Assembly: GCA_038562165.1 (NCBI GenBank)
Contig: JBCFAO010000043.1
Span: 1 to 35,230, forward strand
Length of the DNA: 35,230 nucleotides
Source: WRMS01 sp038562165
GTDB lineage: Bacteria > Bacillota > Peptococcia > DRI-13 > UBA5745
Direction of reading: 5' to 3'
Every line of letters begins with the position of its first letter. Position 1 is the first letter of the stretch. The notes beneath the pieces were generated by a model. That model had not been told where the DNA came from. It saw only the letters and a list, made by a program, of their open reading frames with translations, and did not search any database. The position numbers and the translations under genes are program-made. Positions 1 through 8,019 of the stretch are shown one piece after another.

Positions 1-44
1 GGCAGCAGCGCAATGAGCACTTTTTCTTCTTCAACTTTCACCAA
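1..44 (-). CDS. 5' end of an unidentified gene running off the left edge
   Basis: Reading the minus strand from a TTG at 44 (or the in-frame GTG at 41) gives an open frame that starts MVKVEEEKVLIALLP and leaves the window. A good ribosome binding site (AAAGAGGAAG, complement of 51-60) lies 6 bases before the TTG. The visible residues are too few to assign a family. The gene would diverge from pheB, with the 41-bp repeats in the space between. This could be chance. Confidence 0.4.
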   Translation of the reverse strand, partial: MVKVEEEKVLIALL

Positions 45-123
45 ATGGTTCTTCCTCTTTCGGCGAATTTAGAAGAAGTAAACCTTTTGTCTCATAAAAG
101 TGGTGCTTTTTCAGTGCCCTCTT

Positions 124-226
124 ACAAACCTGCAATTTTGCACAGTTAGCCGCAGCGAACCGGAACAAAGCTGCAATTTTGCACAGTTAGCCTTAGCAAA
201 TGGCGACAAACCTGCAATTTTGAGCA
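124..226 (+). repeat. three tandem 41-bp repeat units (dispersed family, core TGCAATTTTGCA)
   Basis: Units begin at 124, 165 and 206, exactly 41 bp apart. Each opens with ACAAACCTGCAATTTTG or a one-base variant, and the first two continue CACAGTTAGCC followed by a more variable A-rich tail. The core TGCAATTTTGCA is an inverted repeat (TGCAA/TTGCA). The third unit departs after TTTTG, reading AGCAG instead of CACAG. The same three-unit layout, including this altered last unit, recurs inverted at 16449-16550. It lies in the non-coding gap upstream of pheB. Function unknown. Confidence 0.85.
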
Positions 227-284
227 GCTATGTGCCGCCGCTGCCGTGCCGTCGCCAAGTTGCCTTCTGACGCCATTAAAACAA

Positions 285-314
285 TTGTACTCCCAAAGGA
301 AAAGTGATAAAATG
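285..314 (+). promoter_or_regulatory. putative sigma-A promoter of pheB
   Basis: An extended -10 element, TGATAAAAT (306-314), lies 18 bp after a weak -35 TTGTAC (285-290), about 50 bp upstream of the pheB start. The -10 is good and the -35 poor, so this is a moderate call. Confidence 0.4.
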
Positions 315-364
315 TCTTTTACAGGCGGACGCTATTTTTTTGTGGATGGAAAGGCGGAAGGGCT

Positions 365-811
365 TTGAAAGCGAAAAAAGTGAGTAAATCCTATATCGTA
401 AGGGAAGATATCCTGCCCGAGGCCATTTTGAAAACTGCCCAGGCCAAGGAAATGCTGATGAGAGGGGACGCTTTGACTGTCAATGAAGCAGTGGAGCGGG
501 CCGGCCTCAGCCGCAGCGCTTTTTATAAATACCGGGATGGGGTTTTGCCTTACACCCGGGAGGATAAAGAAAAAGTGACGGCAATGACCTTGATTCTGGA
601 GCACCGCTCCGGCGTACTGTCCAATGTGCTTAATACGGTAGCCGCCATGAAAGGAAATATTGTTTCCATCAATCAAAGTATGCCTGTTCAGGGAGTGGCG
701 GTAGCCACCATGAATGTAAATACCACCTTAATTAGGGATATAGGGGGTTTAGTGGAGAATTTACAAGCTCAAGAAGGCGTAAAAAAAGTAGAAGTCGTAA
801 CCCAGTTATAG
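365..811 (+). CDS. pheB: PheB / UPF0735 ACT-domain protein
   Basis: A 148-residue protein of the UPF0735 family, known as PheB in Bacillus; members are about 147 residues. It has the family hallmarks: an N-terminal YIVREDILPEAILKT segment, then LSRSAFYKYRDGV around residues 48-60, which resembles a short helix-turn-helix, and a C-terminal ACT domain from about residue 70 (LEHRSGVLSNVLNTVA). ACT domains usually bind amino acids; the molecular role of PheB is not settled, despite its historical link to aromatic amino acid biosynthesis. The start is a TTG at 365 behind a GGCGGAAGGG ribosome binding site; nearby GTG and ATG codons are out of frame. Homoserine dehydrogenase follows 192 bp downstream, the usual neighbourhood of pheB in Bacillota (hom, thrB). 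The gap after it carries a dispersed 50-bp element. Confidence 0.88.
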   Translation: MKAKKVSKSYIVREDILPEAILKTAQAKEMLMRGDALTVNEAVERAGLSRSAFYKYRDGVLPYTREDKEKVTAMTLILEHRSGVLSNVLNTVAAMKGNIVSINQSMPVQGVAVATMNVNTTLIRDIGGLVENLQAQEGVKKVEVVTQL

Positions 812-864
812 TGTGCTATCCCGCTGAACATTCGGTTTGCTGCTTGCCTATTTTCCCGGTTGCG

Positions 865-912
865 GCGTTGGCCTTTCGCCATAGCTCCGGCTAGGCCTCG
901 TTCCTCCGCCTT
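865..912 (+). repeat. dispersed ~50-bp intergenic element, copy A
   Basis: This stretch between pheB and the first homoserine dehydrogenase (GCGTTG at 865, then CCATAGCTCCGGCTAGGCCT at 879-898, then CCTCCGCCTT) closely matches 18214-18263. Both copies share a short inverted repeat around CCATAG and CGGCTA, clearest in the other copy. It lies within an open frame that could extend the next gene upstream, but no ribosome binding site supports that extension. Confidence 0.55.
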
Positions 913-1003
913 GCATTTGGAAAACGTATCCGGCACAGCAATTCCAAATATCACGGATCAATGCATTAAAGGATTGAGCCCAAACAAGAAATGGGGGAGA
1001 ACC

Positions 1004-2293
1004 ATGGAGAAAATAAAAATTGCGGTGCTGGGCCTGGGCACCTTGGGGCAAGGCGTAATCACCATGCTCAATGCACAGGGAGAGCAGTTGGCCAAAAATG
1101 CCGGCTGTCCTATTGAGCTGGGCCGGGTATTGGAAAAATATTTAACAAGAAAGCGGGATATCCCTCTGCCTGAGGGTATGTGCACCAACCGCTGGGAAGA
1201 TATCTTGAACGATGATTCCATTCAGATTATTGTGGAAACCATCGGCGGCATTGAGCCGGCCCGCACCTATATTTTGCAGGCTTTGCAAGCGGGCAAAAGC
1301 GTAGTTACCGCCAATAAAGACCTTTTGGCCGCTTATGGCCAGGAGCTTTTCCGGACGGCCCGGGAGGCAAAGCGGGATCTTTATTTTGAAGCCAGCGTAG
1401 GCGGCGCCATCCCCATCATAGGCCCCCTGCGCCAAAGCCTTATTGCCGACAGGCTTTCCCAGGTCATGGGCATTATTAACGGCACCACCAACTACGTTTT
1501 AACCAAAATGGAAGAGGAAAACAGCAGTTTTGAAAAGGCCCTTCAGGAAGCCCAGGATTCAGGCTTTGCTGAAGCCGATCCTACTGCGGATATAGAGGGC
1601 CACGACGCTGCCCGCAAGGCTGCTATTTTGGCCACCCTGGCCTTTCACAGCCAAGTTAATTTTAACGACGTCTACGCGGAAGGCATCAGCAAAATCACCA
1701 AGGAAGATATGGCCCTGGCCCGCAATCTGGGATACCGGATCAAGCTGCTGGCCATTTGCCGCAATGACGGCGAAGTCATCGAGGCCCGGGTTCACCCCGC
1801 TTTAATTCCGCTGGATCATCCTTTAAGCGGCGTCCGCGATATCTACAATGCTATTTTTGTGAAGGGGCCGGAGCTGGGTGAGACTATGTTTTACGGCGTG
1901 GGTACCGGCCAGCTGCCCAGCGCCAGCGCAGTGCTGGGGGATGTGGTGGCCGTAGCCCGCAATATCCGTTACGACTGCCAAGGCCGGTTGAACATGGTGG
2001 AAAACAGGGTTCTGCCCATATTGCCCATAGAGAAAGTCAAAACCCGGTTTTTCCTGCGGCTTTTGCTGAAGGATGAAGCCGGCGCTTTAGCCCAGGTTAC
2101 CGATATTCTCGGCCAATGGGGGGTCAGCATTGCCAGATTGGTCCAGATTGTGCTGGACAGCGGCGATGCGGAACTGGTTTTTGTGACTCATGAGGTGCCC
2201 AACGGCCAAATGCAGCAAGCTGTGGCCCAAATCCGCCAGTTGGCAGTGACCAAAAAAGTTTTGACTTTGCTGCGGGTTGAAGATAGCAATTAA
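1004..2293 (+). CDS. hom: homoserine dehydrogenase, copy 1
   Basis: NAD(P)-dependent homoserine dehydrogenase, reducing aspartate-semialdehyde to homoserine for threonine and methionine synthesis. With the ATG at 1004 (ribosome binding site GGGGGAG) the protein has 429 residues, exactly the length of the following paralogue; the open frame extends upstream to 860 but through a dispersed repeat. The Rossmann motif GLGTLGQGV is at about residues 10-18. The substrate-binding region TANKDLLA and the family signature from AQDSGFAEADP to GHDAARK are intact, including the conserved Asp and Lys. A C-terminal ACT domain (from about residue 350, RLLLKDEAGALAQVTDIL) suggests allosteric control by an amino acid, commonly threonine. 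It is the first of two tandem copies in a pheB-hom-hom-thrB block. No threonine synthase gene is present here. Confidence 0.95.
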   Translation: MEKIKIAVLGLGTLGQGVITMLNAQGEQLAKNAGCPIELGRVLEKYLTRKRDIPLPEGMCTNRWEDILNDDSIQIIVETIGGIEPARTYILQALQAGKSVVTANKDLLAAYGQELFRTAREAKRDLYFEASVGGAIPIIGPLRQSLIADRLSQVMGIINGTTNYVLTKMEEENSSFEKALQEAQDSGFAEADPTADIEGHDAARKAAILATLAFHSQVNFNDVYAEGISKITKEDMALARNLGYRIKLLAICRNDGEVIEARVHPALIPLDHPLSGVRDIYNAIFVKGPELGETMFYGVGTGQLPSASAVLGDVVAVARNIRYDCQGRLNMVENRVLPILPIEKVKTRFFLRLLLKDEAGALAQVTDILGQWGVSIARLVQIVLDSGDAELVFVTHEVPNGQMQQAVAQIRQLAVTKKVLTLLRVEDSN

Positions 2294-2338
2294 ATCTTAA
2301 TAAAGATTATGAGGAATAAAGCGTAAGGAGAGAATAAA

Positions 2339-3628
2339 ATGGAAACAGTTAATGTAGCGGTTTTAGGGATGGGAACCGTAGGCCAAGGGGTAGCCATCAT
2401 GCTGATCAAACAGCAGGAATTTTGGAAAAAACAACTGGGCTGCCAACTGGTATTAAAGCGCATCTTAGAGAAGTATCAGGATAAGCAATTGGATTTTGAC
2501 CGGGGGGCAATCGATATATCCGGCAATTGGCAGGACATAGTGGAGGATCCGGAAATCCACATTGTTATCGAAACTATGGGCGGCATTGAACCGGCCAAAA
2601 CCTTTATCAGCGAAGCCTTAAAAAGCGGCAAGCATGTGGTTACCGCCAATAAAGACTTATTGGCTCTGCACGGCCAGGAGCTTTTTGCTATTGCCAAAGA
2701 AAAAGGTGTGGACCTTTATTTTGAAGCCAGTGTAGGCGGGGCTATACCCATTCTCAGCGCTTTGAGGCAGAACCTGACGGCTGATCCGCCGAAAGAGGTT
2801 ATGGGTATCGTCAACGGCACCACCAACTATATTTTGACCAGAATGGCCAAGGAAGGCGGAGATTTTGCCGCTATCTTAGCCGATGCCCAAAAACTGGGCT
2901 ATGCGGAAGCTAATCCTGCTTCCGATGTGGAAGGCATCGATTCCGGGCGGAAGGCCGCTATTTTATCCACCCTGGCCTTTCACAGCCAAGTGACCTTAGA
3001 CGACGTCTATATTCAGGGTATCACCGAAATTACCAGGGAAGACATAACCTTTGCCGATCAAATGGGCTACGCCATCAAACTTTTGGCCCTATGCAAAGAG
3101 GTGGAGGGCAAAATCGAAGCCAGGGTTCATCCTACCCTGCTGCCGAAGAGCCATCCTCTGGCTTCCGTTCAGGATACCTTCAACGCCATTTTTGTAAAAG
3201 GCGATAATCTGGGAGAGGTTATGCTTTACGGCCGGGGAGCGGGCCGTTTCCCCACAGCCAGCGCTATCTTGGGTGACGTGACGGAAATCGTCAGGAATAT
3301 GCGTTTTGGTTGTTCGGGCAGGCTTAATGAAGTCTGCCAGCGGGAAAAAGCTATCCTGCCCATCGAAGAAGTGAAGACCCGGTTTTTCCTGCGGTTGTTG
3401 CTGGCGGATAAACCCGGCGTATTGGCTCTAATCACTAAAGCCCTGAGTAAATATCAGGTCAGCCTGGATACAGTCAACCAGATCGATTTAAAAGGCGGCG
3501 ACGCCGAGCTGGTTTTCGTTACTCACGTGGTAAGGGAAGGGGATATGCAAAAAGCCCTGGAGGAAATTCGCAGCCTGGATGTGACGAAAGAAATCATTAC
3601 CATATTACGGGTGGAAGGTGTAGCTTAA
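2339..3628 (+). CDS. hom: homoserine dehydrogenase, copy 2 (tandem paralogue)
   Basis: A second full-length 429-residue homoserine dehydrogenase 45 bp after the first, with its own ribosome binding site (AAGGAG). The GMGTVGQGV dinucleotide motif, TANKDLLALHGQE segment and catalytic signature from AQKLGYAEANP to GIDSGRK are all preserved, as is the ACT domain (RLLLADKPGVLALITKAL). By eye most residues match copy 1 across the whole length, so this is a tandem duplication that has diverged but kept both products apparently active. The differences concentrate in the N-terminal 30-60 region and the ACT domain, so the two may differ in feedback sensitivity (inference). The stop is followed 3 bp later by thrB. 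Confidence 0.95.
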   Translation: METVNVAVLGMGTVGQGVAIMLIKQQEFWKKQLGCQLVLKRILEKYQDKQLDFDRGAIDISGNWQDIVEDPEIHIVIETMGGIEPAKTFISEALKSGKHVVTANKDLLALHGQELFAIAKEKGVDLYFEASVGGAIPILSALRQNLTADPPKEVMGIVNGTTNYILTRMAKEGGDFAAILADAQKLGYAEANPASDVEGIDSGRKAAILSTLAFHSQVTLDDVYIQGITEITREDITFADQMGYAIKLLALCKEVEGKIEARVHPTLLPKSHPLASVQDTFNAIFVKGDNLGEVMLYGRGAGRFPTASAILGDVTEIVRNMRFGCSGRLNEVCQREKAILPIEEVKTRFFLRLLLADKPGVLALITKALSKYQVSLDTVNQIDLKGGDAELVFVTHVVREGDMQKALEEIRSLDVTKEIITILRVEGVA

Positions 3629-3631
3629 TCC

Positions 3632-4555
3632 ATGTTATTGATCAAAGTGCCGGCTACGGCGGCCAATCTGGGGCCGGGTATCGATTCCTTCGGCATTGCC
3701 TTGAATCTATACAATGAAATTATTGTCAGAGAAAAATCAGACAGCCCTTTCCCCAAAGGTTACTACAGCCTCAGCGGCCCCCATCTGGCCATGACGGCGG
3801 CGGCGAAGCTGGCAGAGGAAGCAGGCCGGCGTTTGCCGGAGCTGGAATTTGCCATCAGAGCCAGAGTGCCCCGTTCCCGGGGCTTAGGCAGCAGCGCTAC
3901 GCTGACGGTAGCGGGCTTGAAGGCGGCCAACTACTTCCTCAATGCCGGTTTAGATAATGACCAGTTGCTGTCTTTGGCCTCAGCCTTGGAAGGCCATCCG
4001 GATAATGCGGCGCCGGCATTACTGGGCGGTTTCGTCATTACGATTCAGGAAAGCGGGGCTATCCGCTATTTGCGGACTATGCCGGCTAAATCTTTGCAGG
4101 TGCTGGCGGCAGTACCGGATTTTGAATTAAAGACGTCCAACTCCCGGAAGGTTTTGCCTGCGGAAGTAGCTTATAGCGACGCTGTGTTTAATGTGGGCCG
4201 GGCTTCCCTTTTAGCCGGGGCGTTGATTAGCGGCCGCCATGATTTGCTGCGGCAGGCCATGGCCGACCGGCTTCATCAGCCCTATCGCCAGCCTTTGGTG
4301 ACAGGGTTGGATCAAGTGATGGAAGTTGCCTTGGCTGCCGGCGCCTATGGCGTGTGCCTTTCCGGTTCCGGCCCTTCCGTATTGGTGTTTTGCGGCCGCA
4401 ATAAAGAGGCTATCGGCTCAGTCATCACCAAAGCCTGGCAAGACCGGGAGATTAGCTGCCGGGTCTACCAGCTGCGCATTTGCGGCAAGGGGGCGGAGGT
4501 TAGCTGGCATGAGGATGAACGGAGCTTGATGAAGCAGGTAGGACACCGCCGCTAA
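3632..4555 (+). CDS. thrB: homoserine kinase
   Basis: GHMP-family kinase of 307 residues that phosphorylates homoserine to O-phosphohomoserine, the step before threonine synthase. The N-terminal VPATAANLGPGIDSFG (6-21) and the ATP-binding glycine/serine loop VPRSRGLGSSAT (79-90) are clear, and the C-terminal GHMP segment CLSGSGPSVLVF is present. The length matches the family. It begins 3 bp after the second hom gene and so is cotranscribed; a strong terminator follows about 40 bp after the stop. Confidence 0.95.
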   Translation: MLLIKVPATAANLGPGIDSFGIALNLYNEIIVREKSDSPFPKGYYSLSGPHLAMTAAAKLAEEAGRRLPELEFAIRARVPRSRGLGSSATLTVAGLKAANYFLNAGLDNDQLLSLASALEGHPDNAAPALLGGFVITIQESGAIRYLRTMPAKSLQVLAAVPDFELKTSNSRKVLPAEVAYSDAVFNVGRASLLAGALISGRHDLLRQAMADRLHQPYRQPLVTGLDQVMEVALAAGAYGVCLSGSGPSVLVFCGRNKEAIGSVITKAWQDREISCRVYQLRICGKGAEVSWHEDERSLMKQVGHRR

Positions 4556-4595
4556 GACAGAGAACAAGTAATATGTTATATATTATAATCACAAT

Positions 4596-4625
4596 AAAAA
4601 ACGGGCTCCGAGGAGCTCGTTTTTT
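4596..4625. terminator. bidirectional intrinsic terminator after thrB
   Basis: A six-A run, a CGGGCTCC arm and a GGAGCTCG arm, then six T. The hairpin pairs over its full length with one G-T wobble and a 4-base loop. The A and T tracts make it usable from both strands, ending thrB and possibly the opposing mtt-like operon. Confidence 0.9.
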
Positions 4626-4684
4626 GTTGATAATCCATTGTATGTATTTAGATGTATAGTATACCTATTGGACGAGAGAGAGGG

Positions 4685-4715
4685 GGATGGCTGCCTGGCT
4701 CAAAGGCAGCCGTCC
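4685..4715 (-). terminator. strong hairpin downstream of the symporter gene
   Basis: A 12-bp stem (GGATGGCTGCCT pairing with AGGCAGCCGTCC, one wobble) with a 7-base loop lies about 64 bp past the symporter stop on the minus strand. There is no T tract, so it may be a 3'-stabilising hairpin rather than a terminator by itself. Transcripts would reach the bidirectional terminator at 4596-4625 next. Confidence 0.45.
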
Positions 4716-4778
4716 ATGCCTTTCCCGCAATAGGATCGGCCACGTTAGAACTGAGTTAAGATGAATGAAGAGATTGTT

Positions 4779-6332
4779 TTAGGCAGCCTTCTTGATGGAG
4801 GTGTCGTGTACCTTGTAGAAGCGGCGGCCGGCTTTAGCAAGCATGTCGAAGAATTCCTCGGAATCCGCAGCATCCTGCTTGGTAACCAGGCTGATTACAT
4901 ACATACAGATGGTAGAACCCAGCATACCGATGGCGCCGTACCAGGTGCCGCCAATGTTCCAGACGAAGTAGGTCATCAGCACCAGCACAGTGCCGACAAT
5001 GGAGGAAACGATGGCCGCCTGTTTCGTTGCCTTCTTCCAGTAGATACCGAAAACCAGTACGGGGAAGAGGGGCATAACGATGGCGATGGAGAACATGATC
5101 AAAGTAAAGATCAGTTCCGGCGGATTGATGGCCAAAGCGATGGAGCCTAAGCCCAGTACAGCGATGATCACCCGGTTGACCAAGGTTTCCTTTTCCTTAG
5201 GGATATTGACCTTAAAGGTGCCTTTGATCAAGTCTGTAGAAACGATAGCGGAAGCCACGCTAAGGAAAGCATTGGCTGTAGACAGACCCACGGCGCAGGC
5301 GCCTACAAAGAAACCGATCATCAGGAAGACGGCTAAGTTGGGGCTGTAGGCCACAACGAAATTATGGATCATATAAGGAATGATCAGCTCGCTGTCGGAA
5401 CTAGCCAGGTTATTGACCAAAGCCAAGCCTACCAGACCGATAAACATGGTGCCCGTCCAAACGATAGCCTGCAGGATAGGTGTGAAGTAGGATAACCGGC
5501 GCTGGGCTTTCAGGTTGTCGCCGAAATAGCCGGAACGGACAAAGACGTGAGGCAGCATGATAGTCCAGCCAATAGCACAGGAGAAAGGATAGCCGAAGCG
5601 GCCGCTGTAAGGCACCCAGCCGCTGGGTCCCGGATAAGAGAAGAAGGTAGGAGTGTTAGCCTTCAGGGTAGCCAGAGCCGCACCCAGGGAACCGCCGAAG
5701 CCTACGATGAGGCAGGCGATAACGATGGCCCAGAGGAGACCGATGAAGATCAGACCTTGAATAGTATCGGCCATGGCGGCAGATTTAACGCCGCCGATGC
5801 AGACGAAGATGGTCATAATCAGGCCTACCACGATAACGGCAGTTTGGTAATTGATGTTGCCGCCGGTAGCATATTGAGCTGCCTGGGCAATAGCAACCAA
5901 AACAGAAGAGATATAAGGGAAGGAAGCTCCCAAAAAGATAAGGCCTAAAACTGTAGTTAAAGCGGGGCTTTTGAACCGTTCAAAATAGAAATCGGCGGGC
6001 GTGGAAAAAGTGCCGCCTTTAACCTGGTTGATTAACCAGACTTTATTCATGGTGAAATGAGCGATGATGGGGAATAAAGGAATATAGCTCATTTCCGAAA
6101 GCCAGTAGCCCAGACCGCCCCGATAGTAGGCGCCGGGGCCGGCAAAGAAGACCCAGGTGCTCATCAAAGAGGCGATATACGTCATAACCAATACAGGCCA
6201 GGCTACGGATGCGGTAAGCAGACTGCCCCCCTGGCTTTGCCGCCGTTCCTGCATGGTCACATAGGAGGCTACGCCGATGAGGAAACACATATAACAGGCA
6301 AAGGCAATCCATATAGTGGTTGAACTCAACAT
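4779..6332 (-). CDS. sodium:solute symporter (SSS family)
   Basis: A 517-residue polytopic membrane protein with about 13 hydrophobic segments, typical of the SSS family (PutP/PanF type) that couples substrate uptake to Na+. Recognisable parts are the N-terminal segment with GVASYVTMQERRQ, the GAYYRGGLGYWLSEM loop and the NAFLSVASAIVSTDLIKGTF region. The start is an ATG preceded by GGAGGAATAGCCC. It is the last gene of the minus-strand operon with an MttB-family methyltransferase and corrinoid proteins, so the likely cargo is the methylated amine or betaine demethylated by that system. The cargo is inference; betaine importers in other demethylation clusters are often BCCT proteins, and an SSS carrier is a less common choice. 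A small two-helix protein is encoded 3 bp upstream, as in PanF-YhdT pairs. Confidence 0.88.
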   Translation of the reverse strand: MLSSTTIWIAFACYMCFLIGVASYVTMQERRQSQGGSLLTASVAWPVLVMTYIASLMSTWVFFAGPGAYYRGGLGYWLSEMSYIPLFPIIAHFTMNKVWLINQVKGGTFSTPADFYFERFKSPALTTVLGLIFLGASFPYISSVLVAIAQAAQYATGGNINYQTAVIVVGLIMTIFVCIGGVKSAAMADTIQGLIFIGLLWAIVIACLIVGFGGSLGAALATLKANTPTFFSYPGPSGWVPYSGRFGYPFSCAIGWTIMLPHVFVRSGYFGDNLKAQRRLSYFTPILQAIVWTGTMFIGLVGLALVNNLASSDSELIIPYMIHNFVVAYSPNLAVFLMIGFFVGACAVGLSTANAFLSVASAIVSTDLIKGTFKVNIPKEKETLVNRVIIAVLGLGSIALAINPPELIFTLIMFSIAIVMPLFPVLVFGIYWKKATKQAAIVSSIVGTVLVLMTYFVWNIGGTWYGAIGMLGSTICMYVISLVTKQDAADSEEFFDMLAKAGRRFYKVHDTSIKKAA

Positions 6333-6335
6333 GGG

Positions 6336-6551
6336 CTATTCCTCCTTCTCGTCTTGATCTCTCAGCTTATATTCGTTATAGACTTTCGTCATACCGACAT
6401 AAGTGATGATCCATAAAGGCGCTACGGTTAAGAGAGCGTGGATGCCCATGCCCCTGGCGTCCAAAAGAGCAGGGACGCCGGGCAGGTTGTAAAGCACATA
6501 AAACAGGGCTGTAGCAAGAAGCCAAATCAATTCTGTTTTTGTGACCTTCAT
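6336..6551 (-). CDS. small two-helix membrane protein, probable symporter partner
   Basis: A 71-residue protein with two predicted membrane helices (about residues 7-26 and 37-56) and a charged C-terminus ending in RDQDEKEE. Its size, topology and position directly before an SSS symporter resemble the DUF997/YhdT-type proteins found beside PanF-like carriers. The gene is tightly packed: its stop is 3 bp from the symporter start and its start 1 bp from the methyltransferase stop. A role as a symporter subunit or assembly factor is inferred from context only. Confidence 0.7.
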   Translation of the reverse strand: MKVTKTELIWLLATALFYVLYNLPGVPALLDARGMGIHALLTVAPLWIITYVGMTKVYNEYKLRDQDEKEE

Positions 6552-6552
6552 A

Positions 6553-8004
6553 TTATTGCTGTCCTCCTTTAATTAAAGCTTTATGAGCTTCGGCGAGGGC
6601 TTGATCAATAGCTTTGATTTTGTCTTCGGGCAGATCAATTTTGACAGGTTTGGCCACCAGTTCACGATAACGATCCAAGGCCTGATCCAATAAGGTTTTC
6701 TTACCGGACTGTTCCCACTTGGCCATGCCGTCCCGGTTAAACATCAAAGGCCGGTGGGGTTCCGTGAAGTGGCGCATAGTATGCTCACTCAAAATAAAGC
6801 CGGCTTTGTCGTCACCGTTCATGATCTCATTGTAGCCCAAAGTCTCGTCACTGACTTCCAAACCTCTGCGGAGGCGGCGGGCAATGCCGAAAATTTCATT
6901 GTCGATGATCAACTGCAGGGGGCTGATGGTTTTAGCTGTTTCCAACTGGCCGGCGCCGCCCAATACGCTGGCGTCGGACATAGCCATCATGTGAATCAAG
7001 GAGGTGCGTTCAATCATGTTCTGCTCGTCGATGACCAGGCTGTCTGTACCGGTGCCGTAGGAATGAGCGCGGATATTGTAGCCCTGCTCAAAGAGCTGCA
7101 TGCAGATCAGGCGGCCCATGGTAATTTCCGTATTGGACTGCAGGGTGTAGGTGGTCATCATATCCATGGAGAAGAGCAAAGTGGTGGCGATAACCGGGGT
7201 GCCGGGACCGATGAGCTGAGCCATGATGATCATGGCCATAACCTCGGCACAGGCTACCAAAGCGGTGCCCTGAGCGGTTACCGGTGTATTGGCGCCGCCG
7301 GTGGGCAGGGAGCAAGGCTGAATCGGCAGGCCTGCTTTGGCGCAACGGTAAATAACCTCAGCGTCCATGTTCTTGAAGGTCAATACAGGTACGCCGCAAG
7401 CGATGAAGCTGACGATAGGCCGTTTTTGGAGGTTTTCCAGGCCGCCGGCGGCTGCCGCTGCGATGTTGATGAGATGCTGGACGTTTTCCGTCTCATAAGG
7501 CTGAATCCAGATGTGCTTTTTGCTGTGCTTCAGCACCTGGGCCAGCGTGGAAACGTCAATAGCCTCTACGGGCACTTCTTCGCCGGAGGTGGAGGGCAGA
7601 GTGCAGTAGTTGACGTTTTCCATAACGTTGATCAACTGGGTCCACTCGGCTACCTCATCTAAGGTGATATAATGGGAATCATTATTGATGTCCAGATAGT
7701 TCATGGCGCCTGTGTTGGTGCGCACGTAGAAATCACCGGTAGGATGCGGGAATTTTAAATCGAATTCTCCGGAGGGTGAGGCCAAAGTGAATTCTGCGGG
7801 AATAGTGGATAAAGCCTTTTTGATCAGGTCTTTGCTGAATTTCACATTATGGCCGTTTACCTCTGCGCCTTTGGCTGCCAGTTCGGCTACTAACTCAGCA
7901 TGATCTACTTCGATACCCCGGATGGAAAGGAGATCCTCCAGCCGGTTTTTCATCAGTTCCAATTCCTCAGGGGTCATTACGTTATATTTGATTCTTCCTT
8001 GCAT
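6553..8004 (-). CDS. MttB-family (non-pyrrolysine) corrinoid methyltransferase
   Basis: A 483-residue protein of the trimethylamine methyltransferase family (COG5598, MttB). Archaeal MttB carries pyrrolysine at an in-frame UAG; here the frame is uninterrupted, so it belongs to the MtgB-like branch. Characterised members of that branch demethylate quaternary amines: glycine betaine (MtgB), proline betaine (MtpB), carnitine (MtcB) and gamma-butyrobetaine (MtyB). It would transfer one methyl group from the substrate to the Co(I) corrinoid of a partner protein. Family-like segments include GEFDLKFPHPTGDFYVRTNTGAM near residues 85-107, AQLIGPGTPVIATTLLFSMD and YGTGTDSLVIDEQ. The ATG at 8004 has an AAAGGAG site. 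The gene sits directly after a corrinoid protein gene and before the symporter. The substrate cannot be read from the sequence. Confidence 0.9.
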   Translation of the reverse strand: MQGRIKYNVMTPEELELMKNRLEDLLSIRGIEVDHAELVAELAAKGAEVNGHNVKFSKDLIKKALSTIPAEFTLASPSGEFDLKFPHPTGDFYVRTNTGAMNYLDINNDSHYITLDEVAEWTQLINVMENVNYCTLPSTSGEEVPVEAIDVSTLAQVLKHSKKHIWIQPYETENVQHLINIAAAAAGGLENLQKRPIVSFIACGVPVLTFKNMDAEVIYRCAKAGLPIQPCSLPTGGANTPVTAQGTALVACAEVMAMIIMAQLIGPGTPVIATTLLFSMDMMTTYTLQSNTEITMGRLICMQLFEQGYNIRAHSYGTGTDSLVIDEQNMIERTSLIHMMAMSDASVLGGAGQLETAKTISPLQLIIDNEIFGIARRLRRGLEVSDETLGYNEIMNGDDKAGFILSEHTMRHFTEPHRPLMFNRDGMAKWEQSGKKTLLDQALDRYRELVAKPVKIDLPEDKIKAIDQALAEAHKALIKGGQQ

Positions 8005-8019
8005 GTGGAACGCTCCTTT

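Noticed and set aside
124..185. Repeat cores as sigma-54 promoters, since the reverse complement contains TTGCA at the right place
   Set aside because: The -24 GG is absent: the position reads TGTGCA rather than TGGCA, and copies do not precede genes consistently.
860..1003. 48-codon N-terminal extension of the first homoserine dehydrogenase
   Set aside because: It has no ribosome binding site, passes through a dispersed repeat, and would make the protein longer than its tandem paralogue. The ATG at 1004 has a good site.
812..1003. T-box or threonine attenuator ahead of the hom genes
   Set aside because: No T-box consensus, specifier hairpin or terminator is visible in the leader.
6754..7662. 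302-residue plus-strand open frame opposite the methyltransferase gene
   Set aside because: It is a shadow of the strongly supported minus-strand coding sequence, with no recognisable domain and no ribosome binding site.
6553..8004. Pyrrolysine-containing trimethylamine methyltransferase
   Set aside because: The frame has no internal TAG and aligns end to end with the non-pyrrolysine branch, and no pyl genes are in the window.
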